Part shown: piece after piece, positions 1 through 7,681 of the stretch
Numbering within the stretch: position 1 is the stretch's first letter
How the letters are laid out: each line of letters opens with the position of its first letter
From: Phil1 sp964600045
GTDB lineage: Bacteria; Bacillota; Clostridia; Christensenellales; CAG-138
Direction: 5' to 3'
Length of the DNA: 26,508 bases
NCBI GenBank assembly: GCA_964600045.1
Contig: CAZRHS010000020.1
Span: 1 to 26,508, forward strand
Notes under the pieces: generated by a model
Seen by the model: only the letters and a program-made list of their open reading frames with translations
The model's database searches: none
What the model was told of the DNA's origin: nothing
Translations under genes and position numbers: made by a program

Positions 1-30
1 AAGGATGAAATTCTGCAGGACATTAAATAG
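1..30 (+). CDS. 3' end of an unidentified gene (partial)
   Basis: Reading from base 1 gives nine codons (KDEILQDIK) and a TAG stop at 28-30, followed about 30 bases later by a strong terminator hairpin at 62-91. The charged tail looks like a normal protein C-terminus. The product cannot be identified from so few residues. Another frame stays open to about base 58, so even the frame is not certain. Confidence 0.4.
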   Translation, partial: KDEILQDIK

Positions 31-61
31 CTTATCCGAATTGACAAAGCCTATATAATTA

Positions 62-91
62 AAAAAATCTCCGATCGCTCGGAGATTTTTT
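62..91. terminator. Bidirectional rho-independent terminator
   Basis: A 13-bp stem (arms 62-74 and 79-91) closes on a TCGC loop. The stem has a GC-rich core, CTCCGA/TCGGAG, flanked by an A tract on the left and a T tract on the right, so it can work in both directions. It would end the gene stopping at base 30 and the minus-strand transporter gene stopping at 111. Confidence 0.85.
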
Positions 92-110
92 GTATAAGTC
101 ACTTTTTGTT

Positions 111-1043
111 TTACGCGGCCTTGTCCTTTTTCTTCCTTGCGGCCAGAAGGTCCGGCAGCTGAGCAAGCACTATCGCCGCGAACATTATAACGCAGCCCAC
201 AAACTCGTGGCCGGAGAATCCCTGTCCAAGCATTACCCAGCCTGCAAGGGCCGAGAAAACACTTTCAAGGCTCATCAGTAGAGAAGCAACGGCGGGCTCG
301 GTATTCTTCTGGGCAATAATCTGCAGCGTGTAGCCAACGCCGCTGGACATTACGCCGGTATAAAGAATAGGTATAATCGCTTCGCCTATATTCTCCCAGG
401 AAGGGATATTGCCGTCTATAAGCATGAATATGGCGGAAACAACGGCGCAGGTGAAGAACTGAATGCAGCTCATCTTCACGCCGTCCACCTTGGGCGAAAA
501 ATGGTCTATCAAAAGAATGTGCGCGCTGTATCCGAATGCGCAGAGGAGCACAAGCGTGTCTCCCTTTTCAAGTGAAAAGCTGCCGGTGCCGTACATTGAA
601 AGGAAGTACAATCCCACAACGCCGAGCAGAACGCTTATCCAAACCGTAACAGGAAGCTTTTTGTGCTGGAAAATTCCGAACACGGGCACGAACACAATGT
701 ACATTGCCGTTATAAACCCGGCCTTGCCAACGGTTGTATAGCCAAGGCCAAGCTGCTGCAGCGCGCTTGCCACCGCCAATGCCGTACCAACAACCAGACC
801 GCCTATAATAAGCGTGCGTTTCGCTTTGGGGTCAGCCTCACTCACCTGACCGTTTTTCTTTGCCCTGGCATTGTTGAACGCTATAAGCGGAAGCAAAGCT
901 ATACCCGCGGCAAGTGAACGCAGCGCGTTGAAAGAGTACGCGCTCATAGAGTCCCCGCCCATCTGCTGAAACACGAAAGCCGTGCCCCATATAATCGCCA
1001 CGAGTACCAACATTAAATTGCTTTGCATCTGTTTCTTATTCAT
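111..1043 (-). CDS. EamA/DMT-family transporter
   Basis: The protein has about 310 residues and roughly ten hydrophobic segments. It begins with the family-typical N-terminus (LVLVAIIWGTAFVFQQMG) and has two EamA-like halves; the second half carries the usual GVGYTLQIIAQKN and SLLMSLESVFSALAGW blocks. DMT proteins export or exchange small metabolites such as amino acids across the cytoplasmic membrane; the substrate cannot be read from sequence. I start it at the ATG at 1043 because homologues start just before this helix. A further ATG lies in frame at 1073, but a perfect extended -10 box sits between the two. Neither start has a Shine-Dalgarno sequence. It is divergent from the peptidase operon, so a link in amino acid export is possible but unproven. 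Confidence 0.88.
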   Translation of the reverse strand: MNKKQMQSNLMLVLVAIIWGTAFVFQQMGGDSMSAYSFNALRSLAAGIALLPLIAFNNARAKKNGQVSEADPKAKRTLIIGGLVVGTALAVASALQQLGLGYTTVGKAGFITAMYIVFVPVFGIFQHKKLPVTVWISVLLGVVGLYFLSMYGTGSFSLEKGDTLVLLCAFGYSAHILLIDHFSPKVDGVKMSCIQFFTCAVVSAIFMLIDGNIPSWENIGEAIIPILYTGVMSSGVGYTLQIIAQKNTEPAVASLLMSLESVFSALAGWVMLGQGFSGHEFVGCVIMFAAIVLAQLPDLLAARKKKDKAA

Positions 1044-1049
1044 GGTTTG

Positions 1050-1058
1050 ATTATAACA
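1050..1058 (-). promoter_or_regulatory. Extended -10 promoter; possible leaderless start of the DMT gene
   Basis: On the minus strand TGTTATAAT is a consensus extended -10 element (TATAAT at 1055-1050). Six bases separate it from the ATG at 1043, so a usual start site seven bases downstream would fall on the A of the ATG. No good -35 box is seen, as is common with TGn promoters. Confidence 0.5.
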
Positions 1059-1137
1059 TATATTATTTTGCATTTCTATTGCTTTTTGGCTTTAACTATA
1101 GCGGTTAGATACCCTTTATTTATCAAAAAATGTGTAG

Positions 1138-1143
1138 TATAAT
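1138..1143 (+). promoter_or_regulatory. Probable -10 box of the peptidase operon
   Basis: A consensus TATAAT lies about 46 bases upstream of the amidase start codon. The -35 position at 1115-1120 (TTTATT) is a weak match. It is the only consensus -10 box between the divergent genes on this strand. Confidence 0.45.
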
Positions 1144-1189
1144 CAAGCTGAGGTATTTTTATACTCACTTTGCCTAAATCGGAGGATAT

Positions 1190-1759
1190 ATGCTGAACAT
1201 TATAACCAAGCTTATGACCGAAAACGACTGCTATAAGTCAGGACGTACCATCACTCCCCGCGGCATAACCATTCACAGCACCGCAGAGCCGGGCATGCGC
1301 TCCGGCGTGTGGTATGATCTTTGGAACAAACCCGCAAGCGAGCAGAACGGGCGCGAGGTATGCGTGCATGCCTTTGCGGATGACGAAACCGTTATGCAGT
1401 ACCTGCCCTGGGATATGCGCGGCTGGCATGCCGGAGGATCGGACAACAACGATCACATAGGCATTGAGCTGTGCGAACCCGCCGGAATGATCTACACGAG
1501 CGATTTTGACATAGTCGATTACGATACCGCTCATTTTCAGCCGTATTTTGACCGGATATGGAACAACGCCGTTGAGCTCTGCGCGTATCTTATAAGGCAG
1601 TATCCCACAATTGAGATAAACGAAATAATCAGCCACCGCGAGGGGTATCTTCGCGGCACGGCAAGCGGTCATCTGGACCCTGAACACTGGTGGAAATTCC
1701 ACAACAAAACAATGGATGATTTTCGCGCGGCAGTTGCGCGTAAGATGGAGGAGAAATAA
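1190..1759 (+). CDS. N-acetylmuramoyl-L-alanine amidase (Amidase_2 fold), no signal peptide
   Basis: The 189-residue protein is almost entirely one amidase_2/PGRP-type domain. Zinc ligands are expected at H29 (GITIHST) and in the C-terminal block H149...GHLDPEHWW (H161, D163), which is the pattern of Bacillus CwlA/XlyA-type amidases. RGWHAGG near residue 80 is another family hallmark. Such enzymes cut the bond between N-acetylmuramic acid and L-Ala of the stem peptide. There is no signal peptide, transmembrane segment or cell-wall-binding repeat, so the mature enzyme should stay in the cytoplasm unless released by lysis. GGAGG at 1181-1185 supports the start. It heads a peptidase operon, only three bases before the M19 gene, which suggests murein-peptide salvage. 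A stray phage endolysin is the alternative, but no phage genes are near. Confidence 0.88.
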   Translation: MLNIITKLMTENDCYKSGRTITPRGITIHSTAEPGMRSGVWYDLWNKPASEQNGREVCVHAFADDETVMQYLPWDMRGWHAGGSDNNDHIGIELCEPAGMIYTSDFDIVDYDTAHFQPYFDRIWNNAVELCAYLIRQYPTIEINEIISHREGYLRGTASGHLDPEHWWKFHNKTMDDFRAAVARKMEEK

Positions 1760-1762
1760 ACA

Positions 1763-2734
1763 ATGAGTAAAATGCGTTTTGTAGATTTGCATTGCGACAC
1801 GATAGTGTGCGAGGTTATGAGGGACGAGGAGCACAAGAGCCTGCGTTCCAATCCCACGGGTATGCTGGACCTGGTCCGCATGAAAGAGGCGGGCAGCCTG
1901 CTTCAGTGCCTTGCGCTGTATATTCCGCCCATGAAGTACATAGCCGAAAGTAGCGGCGAAGCGGATGAGTGGGAATTCTTCAACAACGCCGCCGATTGCT
2001 ACGACCGTCAGGTTTCCGCCAACGCGGACATGATCCGCCCCATCGGCAAATACGCGGACATTGAAAAGAACATTGCGGACGGCGTTATGTCCTCCATGAT
2101 GACAATTGAAAACGGCGTACCGCTCGACGGCAAAATTGAGAGGCTTGATGAAATGTACCGCCGCGGCGTAAGGCTTATCACCCTTACCCACAACCAGGAG
2201 AACACCCTTGGCTTCCCCAACTGCCTTGATCCCAACGGCGGACTTAAGCCCTTCGGTATAGAGGTTGTTAAGCGCATGAACGAGCTTGGCATGATAATAG
2301 ATACCGCGCATCTGAGCGACGGCGGTTTCTGGGACGTTGTAAAATATTCCTCCAAGCCCTTCACCGCTTCCCATTCAAACGCCAGGGCCCTCTGCCCCGT
2401 TATGCGTAACCTTACCGACGATATGCTGCGCGCCGTTGCCGACAAGGGCGGCGTTGTAGGCCTTAACTTCTCGTCCGACTTCCTTGTGGACAAAGCTTCT
2501 TACACCTACTGCGCGGATGTTGTGCGCCACGCGCGCTACATGGCCGACAAGGCCGGCATAGACATAGTTGCTCTCGGCAGCGACTTTGACGGCATTGGCT
2601 GCGACCTTGAGTTCGGCGGCGTACAAGGCTTCCCCATGCTTGAAGAGGCCTTTAATACCTGCTTCACCGCGGACGAGGTGGACAAGATAACTCACCTTAA
2701 CGCCCTTAGGCTTATAAAGGAAACCGTAGGTTAA
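1763..2734 (+). CDS. Membrane-dipeptidase-family (M19) dipeptidase
   Basis: The 323-residue protein covers the whole M19 TIM-barrel. The metal-site residues of renal-dipeptidase relatives are all present: HxD at H10/D12 (DLHCDT), bridging E116 (TIENG), H183 (TAHLSD), H204 (ASHSNAR), and D274 (GSDFDG). The 21-residue spacing between H183 and H204 equals that of the renal enzyme. The family hydrolyses dipeptides, often tolerating a D-residue at the C-terminal side. No signal peptide is present, so it is cytoplasmic. It lies three bases after the amidase stop, with its ribosome site GGAGGAG inside the end of the amidase gene, so the two are probably translated together. Tolerance of D-residues fits a role on murein-derived dipeptides, but ordinary dipeptide catabolism is equally possible. 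Confidence 0.92.
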   Translation: MSKMRFVDLHCDTIVCEVMRDEEHKSLRSNPTGMLDLVRMKEAGSLLQCLALYIPPMKYIAESSGEADEWEFFNNAADCYDRQVSANADMIRPIGKYADIEKNIADGVMSSMMTIENGVPLDGKIERLDEMYRRGVRLITLTHNQENTLGFPNCLDPNGGLKPFGIEVVKRMNELGMIIDTAHLSDGGFWDVVKYSSKPFTASHSNARALCPVMRNLTDDMLRAVADKGGVVGLNFSSDFLVDKASYTYCADVVRHARYMADKAGIDIVALGSDFDGIGCDLEFGGVQGFPMLEEAFNTCFTADEVDKITHLNALRLIKETVG

Positions 2735-2785
2735 TAAGCTTATCACTTTTCAATAAAAGCCGATTAAACAGGAGGAGAAACGCTT

Positions 2786-3832
2786 ATGGATGTATTTGAG
2801 GCGCTATCCGCTTTGACCACCAAGCCGGGCGTAACCGGCAACGAGGTTGCCGTGTCCGAGGTTGTCAAGGGATATTACAAAGCCTATACGGACGATATTT
2901 TTATCGATCCTATGGGCAACACCTACGCGCGCATCGGTGATCACGGCCCGGTGCTGCTGGTACAGGCGCACATGGACGAGGTTGGCATGATGGTAACCGC
3001 CGTTGAGGACGACGGACTGCTGCGCATCCGCTCCGTTGCGGGCGTTGATCCGCGCGTGCTGCCCGGCAGCGAGGTGCTTGTGCACGGCAAAAAGGTGCTC
3101 AACGCCGTTGTCGGTGCCATTCCCCCGCATCTTCAGCAGCCCGGGGACGATACAAAGCCGTATTCCATAGACGATATGGTATGCGATACCGGGCTTGACG
3201 CGGACGAGGTGAAGGAGCTTGTTCGCGTGGGCGACAATGTAACGTTCGCTCTGCTGCCGCCTATGAAGCTTAAGAACAACATAGTTGCCGGCAAAACATT
3301 TGATGACCGCGCCTGCATAACCGTTATGCTCGAGGCCATGGATTTGCTTAAGAAAACAAAGCTGGACTGCCAGGTTATATTCTGCGCCACCGTGCAGGAG
3401 GAAAGCGCCGGCGGCGGCGCCCGCGCAAGCGTTTGGAACGCCAAGCCCGACATGGCCATAGCCATGGACGTTTGCCACGCGCCCACCCCGGGCATAAAGC
3501 CCTTTGACGCGATAGACATAGAAAAGGTTTCCATAACCTGCGGCCCGAACATACACCCCAAGATGTTCAAGATGATAACCGCCGCCGCGGACGAGCAGTA
3601 CATTCCCTGGGATTACGACGTAGCCCCCGCGAATACCGGAACCGATGCCTGGCACACTCAATTTGAGATGGGCGGCGTAGCCACCGGGCTTATATCGCTG
3701 CCGCTCAGGTATATGCACACGAGCGTTGAGGAAATTTCGCTTACAACGCTTAAGAACTGCGCCAAGGTTATAGCGCGCTTCGCTCAGAACATAGGCGCGG
3801 ATTGGGAGGAAAAGCTATGCTTAGACGATTAG
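2786..3832 (+). CDS. M42-family aminopeptidase, copy 1
   Basis: The 348-residue protein has the full M42 (PepA/FrvX/YsdC-like) metallopeptidase layout. Predicted two-metal ligands and catalytic residues are H62 (AHMDEVG), D173/D174 (TFDDR), catalytic E205 and ligand E206 (VQEE), D228 and H311 (RYMHTS). M42 enzymes form large tetrahedral cytoplasmic particles that trim N-terminal residues from peptides. After VQEE, where the other two copies read VGLRG or IGLRG, this copy reads SAGGGARAS, and it is the most divergent of the three. A strong AGGAGG lies before the ATG. A 51-base gap separates it from the M19 gene and holds only a short palindrome (ATAAGCTTAT). The next gene starts inside its last 16 bases. 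Confidence 0.92.
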   Translation: MDVFEALSALTTKPGVTGNEVAVSEVVKGYYKAYTDDIFIDPMGNTYARIGDHGPVLLVQAHMDEVGMMVTAVEDDGLLRIRSVAGVDPRVLPGSEVLVHGKKVLNAVVGAIPPHLQQPGDDTKPYSIDDMVCDTGLDADEVKELVRVGDNVTFALLPPMKLKNNIVAGKTFDDRACITVMLEAMDLLKKTKLDCQVIFCATVQEESAGGGARASVWNAKPDMAIAMDVCHAPTPGIKPFDAIDIEKVSITCGPNIHPKMFKMITAAADEQYIPWDYDVAPANTGTDAWHTQFEMGGVATGLISLPLRYMHTSVEEISLTTLKNCAKVIARFAQNIGADWEEKLCLDD

Positions 3833-4839
3833 AAGAACTTTCCAACCTTATAGGTTTACCCGGTGACGAGGGCCGTGTTCGCCGCTACATAAAGGCCGAG
3901 CTTTCGGGCATAGAAGGCCTTGAAATGAAAACGGACGCCATGGGCAACCTGGTTGTGCATAAGCCCGGCAAGGGCCCCCGCGTTATGGTCGCGGCGCATA
4001 TGGACGAGGTTGGCATGATGGTTATAGGCGTGCTTGACAACGGCCTTCTGGCATACGGTCAGCGCGGCATAGACTCCCGCGTGGTTGTTTCAAAGCGCGT
4101 GCTTGTGGGCGACGATATGATCGAGGGCGTTATAGGCGCAAAGGCCATTCACCTGCAAACCGCCGCGGACCGCAAAACCGTGCTCAGCCACAGCGAGCTT
4201 TTCGTTGACATAGGCGCAAAGGACAAGGACGACGCGCTTAAATACGTTAAGCCCGGCGACAGGATAGGCTTTGCCACCAAGTTTAAGCGCCTTGGCAGCA
4301 AAAGAGTTCTGGGCAAGGCTCTTGACGACCGCGTAGGCTGCGCCATACTTATGCAGCTTCTTGAAAATAATTACGACTGCGATTTCTACGCCGCCTTCAC
4401 CGTTCAGGAAGAAATCGGCCTTCGCGGTATGTACGCCGCGGCGTACAACGTGGCTCCCGACGTGGCAATAATACTTGAGGGCACCACCGCCAACGACATG
4501 CCGGATGTTAAGGACGTAGGCTTCGTAACAAAGATGAGCCACGGCGCGGCCATATCCTTTATGGACAGCGCCACCATAGTTTCGCCCGATATGTTCAAGG
4601 CGCTTTGCGAAACCGCAAAGGAAAACAACATAAAGTGGCAGCCCAGGCAGGGTACCACCGGTTCAAACGATCAGGGCCCCGCACAGCGCGTGCGCGCGGG
4701 CTGCAAAACCGGCTGCATTTCCGTGCCCTGCCGCTATATCCATTCCCCGGCGAGCATGGCGGACATAGACGATATAAACGCCGCTTACGCTCTGGCCGAT
4801 GCTTTCCTAAAGAACAAAAAATTCAACGAGGTGCTTTGA
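3817..4839 (+). CDS. M42-family aminopeptidase, copy 2
   Basis: This is a 340-residue M42 metallopeptidase. Key residues are H61 (AHMDEVG), D170/D171 (LDDR), E198/E199 (VQEEIGLRG), E221 in LEGTTANDMP and H309 (RYIHSP). It has E at the position where copies 1 and 3 have D, which in this family is an accepted metal-ligand change. I chose the ATG at 3817 because GGAGG (3805-3809) sits seven bases before it. An in-frame TTG at 3802 would precede that ribosome site. The gene overlaps the end of copy 1 by 16 bases, so translation is probably coupled. Its substrate preference is likely to differ from that of its neighbours, but it cannot be read from the sequence. Confidence 0.92.
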   Translation: MLRRLEELSNLIGLPGDEGRVRRYIKAELSGIEGLEMKTDAMGNLVVHKPGKGPRVMVAAHMDEVGMMVIGVLDNGLLAYGQRGIDSRVVVSKRVLVGDDMIEGVIGAKAIHLQTAADRKTVLSHSELFVDIGAKDKDDALKYVKPGDRIGFATKFKRLGSKRVLGKALDDRVGCAILMQLLENNYDCDFYAAFTVQEEIGLRGMYAAAYNVAPDVAIILEGTTANDMPDVKDVGFVTKMSHGAAISFMDSATIVSPDMFKALCETAKENNIKWQPRQGTTGSNDQGPAQRVRAGCKTGCISVPCRYIHSPASMADIDDINAAYALADAFLKNKKFNEVL

Positions 4840-4842
4840 TTT

Positions 4843-5847
4843 ATGGATATAACTATGATAAAGAACATTCTCGGCGCGTACGGCCCCTCCGGACGCGAGG
4901 ACAAGGCCGCCGAGGTTATAAAGCAATATGTAGCCCCCTATGCGGATGAGGTATACCGCGACGCCATGGGCAACCTTATCGCCCACAAGCGCGGCACAAG
5001 CGGCAAAAAGATAATGGTCAGCGCGCACATGGACCAGATTGGCTTCATAGTTGTCGCGATAGACGAAAAGGGCTTTCTGCGCGTTGCCCGCGTTGGCGGC
5101 GTGAACCCCATTATCGCCACCGCGCGCGAGGTTGTGTTTGAAAACGGCGTAAAGGGCGTTACCTATTTTGAGAATACCGCCAAGCACGGCGTGAACGAGG
5201 CCACATTCAACGAGCTTTATATAGACATTGGCTGCTCAAGCCGCGAGGAGGCCGAAAAGAAGGTAAGCATAGGCGACATGGCCGTTTACGTTACCAACTA
5301 TGTTGAGCTTGGCGAGCGCGCCGCCTGCGGCGCCATGGACGACAGGATTTGCTGCGCCATAGTAGCCGAGGCCATGAAGCAGATGAAGAGCGAGCACGAT
5401 GTTTATGCCGTATTCACCGTTCAGGAGGAGGTTGGCCTTCGCGGTTCAAGCCCCGCGGCTTACGCTATTGAGCCCGACCTTAATATCAGCCTTGACGTAA
5501 CCGGCGTTGGCGATATACCCGAATGCAGCCGCATGGAGGTTTCTCTTGGCTGCGGCCCCACCGTAAAGGTTATGGACAGCTCCGTTATAGTTCCCCCCGT
5601 TGTGCGCGCGTTTATGGAAGCGGCGGCCGAGGCGGACAATATTCCCTATCAGCGCGAGGTTCTGCGCGCGGGCGGCACGGACACGGGCGCGGTTCAGCGC
5701 ACCCGCGGCGGCATACTTTCCGGCTGCATCTCAATCCCCACCCGCTATATACACACCCCCGTTGAAACGGTTGACATGAAGGACGTGGACAATGCCGTTA
5801 AGCTGCTCTGCGCCTGCCTTAAGCAAAAGGAGCTGCCGCACAGATGA
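4843..5847 (+). CDS. M42-family aminopeptidase, copy 3
   Basis: The third tandem M42 enzyme has 334 residues. Predicted site residues are H62 (AHMDQIG), D166/D167 (MDDR), E195/E196 (VQEEVGLRG), D218 (SLDVTGVGDIP) and H304 (RYIHTP). All ligands are intact. It begins three bases after the copy 2 stop, with GAGGTG (4828-4833) as a ribosome site within the preceding gene. It overlaps the next gene by four bases (ATGA). The three copies are clearly homologous along their length but well diverged, which suggests old duplications or assembly of distinct lineages rather than a recent tandem repeat. Confidence 0.92.
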   Translation: MDITMIKNILGAYGPSGREDKAAEVIKQYVAPYADEVYRDAMGNLIAHKRGTSGKKIMVSAHMDQIGFIVVAIDEKGFLRVARVGGVNPIIATAREVVFENGVKGVTYFENTAKHGVNEATFNELYIDIGCSSREEAEKKVSIGDMAVYVTNYVELGERAACGAMDDRICCAIVAEAMKQMKSEHDVYAVFTVQEEVGLRGSSPAAYAIEPDLNISLDVTGVGDIPECSRMEVSLGCGPTVKVMDSSVIVPPVVRAFMEAAAEADNIPYQREVLRAGGTDTGAVQRTRGGILSGCISIPTRYIHTPVETVDMKDVDNAVKLLCACLKQKELPHR

Positions 5848-7631
5848 TTGCCGAAAGACTTACGCGCCTTAGGGCGCTTATGCAGCAAAAAGGCGTGAGC
5901 GCATACTATGTGCCCACGGCGGACTTCCATCTGTCCGAGTACGTAAACCCGTATTTCAAGTCCAGGCAGTATCTTTCCGGCTTCACCGGCTCCGCGGGTA
6001 CGCTTATAGTAACCATGACCGAGGCCGCGCTTTGGGTTGACGGGCGCTACTTTATTCAGGCCGAGGAGCAGCTTCAGGGCAGCCCCATAAAGCTTATGAA
6101 GATGGGTGAAGAGGGCGTGCCCACAACAACCGAGTATTTAGCCGCCCTTCCCGAGGGCAGCGTTGTGGGCATGGACGGCCGTACCGTTCCCGCCGCAACA
6201 GCCATGCGCCTTGAAAAGATACTTTCCGCAAAGGACATAACCATTGAAGAGGATATGGACCTTGTGGGCGACATTTGGGAGGATCGTCCCGCCCTGCCCG
6301 CGTCCCCGGTATATGTTCTGGGCACGGACAGCGTTGGCGTAAGCGCGAAGGACAAGCTTAATGATATAAGAAAAGTGCTTGTTGAAAAGGACGCGGACGC
6401 GCATGTGCTCAGCACGCTTGATGATATAGCCTGGCTTTTCAATCTTCGCGGCGGAGACGTGGAGTGCAATCCCGTGTTCCTTTCATACGCCGTTATAGAG
6501 CGTGACGCGGCATATATTTTTGCGGACGAGACAAAGTTCCATTTCTGCGTAAAGGAATATTTAAAGGAGCTTGGCGTTACGCTGCTGCCGTATAACGATA
6601 TTTATTCCTTTGCATCCCGCTATGACGAGGGCGATGCCATACTGCTCAGCTCCGCTTCCGTAAACTACGCGCTTTATGAAAAGTTTTCCGAAAAGGCCAT
6701 AATAGTTGACGAGGTTAACCCCGAGCAGCTCAAGAAGGCCATAAAGAACCCCGTTGAGGTGGAAAACATGCGCAAGGCGCATATAAAGGACGGCCTTGTC
6801 GTAACGCGCTTCATGCGCTGGGTTAAGGAAACCGTTGGCAAGGAGCCTATGAGCGAGCTTTCCGCCGCCGCAAAGATAGACTCCATGCGCTATGCTACCG
6901 ACGGCAACCTTGGTCTTAGCTTCGGCACCATTTCAGCCTATGGCCCCCATGCCGCTCTGCCGCACTACGGGCCCACTGAGGAAAGCAACCTTACCGTTGA
7001 GCCGCACGGCTTCCTGCTTGTGGACAGCGGCGGACAGTATTACGAAGGCACAACGGACATAACCCGCACAATCGCCGTAGGTCCGCTTACGGATGACGAA
7101 AAGAAGCACTTCGCGCTGGTACTGCGCAGCATGCTGCGCCTTGCGAACGTAAAGTTCCTTTACGGCTGCCGCGGCCTTAACTTTGATGTTCTTGCCCGCG
7201 GTCCTTTGTGGGAAGAAGGTCTTGATTACAAGCACGGCACCGGCCACGGCGTAGGATACCTGCTTAACGTGCACGAAGGGCCCAACGGCTTCCGCTGGAA
7301 GGTTGTGCCGGAGCGCATAGATTCCTGCGTATTTGAAGAGGGCATGGTAACAAGCGATGAGCCCGGCATATACATAGAGGGCAGCCACGGCATACGCACG
7401 GAGAACCTGCTTGTTTGCCGCAAGGGCGAAAAGAACGAGTACGGCCAGTTTATGTATTTTGAAACGCTGACCTGCGCGCCCATAGATCTGGACGCCATCG
7501 ATCCCGCCCTGCTCAGCGACGAGGATAAGCGCATGCTCAACGAATACCACAGCTTTGTTTACAAAACGCTTGCCCCGCTTATGGAAGAGGACGAGCGCGA
7601 ATGGCTTAAGCGCTACACCCGCGCGATATAA
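5844..7631 (+). CDS. Xaa-Pro aminopeptidase (M24B, three-domain type)
   Basis: The 595-residue protein has two creatinase-N-like domains (about 1-130 and 155-300), the pita-bread M24 catalytic domain (about 310-525) and a short M24 C-terminal extension, the layout of eukaryotic XPNPEP1-like enzymes. The five metal ligands are visible: D394 (LLVDSGGQY), D405 (TTDITR), H468 (HGTGHGVG), E506 (SDEPGIY) and E520 (IRTENLL). The enzyme removes an N-terminal residue that precedes proline, a bond general aminopeptidases such as M42 cannot cut, so it complements its operon partners. The start overlaps the copy 3 stop by four bases (ATGA). It is the last gene of the operon; a hairpin follows at 7642-7671. 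No signal peptide is seen, so it is cytoplasmic. Confidence 0.94.
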   Translation: MIAERLTRLRALMQQKGVSAYYVPTADFHLSEYVNPYFKSRQYLSGFTGSAGTLIVTMTEAALWVDGRYFIQAEEQLQGSPIKLMKMGEEGVPTTTEYLAALPEGSVVGMDGRTVPAATAMRLEKILSAKDITIEEDMDLVGDIWEDRPALPASPVYVLGTDSVGVSAKDKLNDIRKVLVEKDADAHVLSTLDDIAWLFNLRGGDVECNPVFLSYAVIERDAAYIFADETKFHFCVKEYLKELGVTLLPYNDIYSFASRYDEGDAILLSSASVNYALYEKFSEKAIIVDEVNPEQLKKAIKNPVEVENMRKAHIKDGLVVTRFMRWVKETVGKEPMSELSAAAKIDSMRYATDGNLGLSFGTISAYGPHAALPHYGPTEESNLTVEPHGFLLVDSGGQYYEGTTDITRTIAVGPLTDDEKKHFALVLRSMLRLANVKFLYGCRGLNFDVLARGPLWEEGLDYKHGTGHGVGYLLNVHEGPNGFRWKVVPERIDSCVFEEGMVTSDEPGIYIEGSHGIRTENLLVCRKGEKNEYGQFMYFETLTCAPIDLDAIDPALLSDEDKRMLNEYHSFVYKTLAPLMEEDEREWLKRYTRAI

Positions 7632-7641
7632 TCAAAATGAA

Positions 7642-7671
7642 TCGGGGCAGAGATACTATTCCCTGCCCCGA
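7642..7671 (+). terminator. Terminator-like hairpin ending the peptidase operon
   Basis: A 9-bp GC-rich stem, TCGGGGCAG/CTGCCCCGA, has a 12-base loop and is followed by AATTTTAT. The U-run is short, so some read-through into the ATL gene is possible. An open frame runs through it from an upstream ATG at 7637, but those codons are better explained as the hairpin. Confidence 0.6.
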
Positions 7672-7681
7672 ATTTTATAAT

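Noticed and set aside
1190..1759. Prophage remnant based on the endolysin-like amidase
   Set aside because: No holin, integrase, structural genes or attachment repeats are nearby, and the gene is tightly joined to host-type peptidase genes.
1238..2374. 378-codon open frame antisense to the amidase and M19 genes
   Set aside because: It is compositionally forced: the sense genes avoid TTA, CTA and TCA codons, so the reverse frame stays open. The opposite strand encodes two complete enzymes, and the antisense product has no recognisable motif.
2804..3718. 304-codon open frame antisense to M42 copy 1
   Set aside because: Same cause; it mirrors a well-conserved metallopeptidase gene and lacks a ribosome site or domain.
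7637..7681. Upstream ATG start for the ATL gene
   Set aside because: The extra 15 codons are the terminator hairpin arms and lack family homology.
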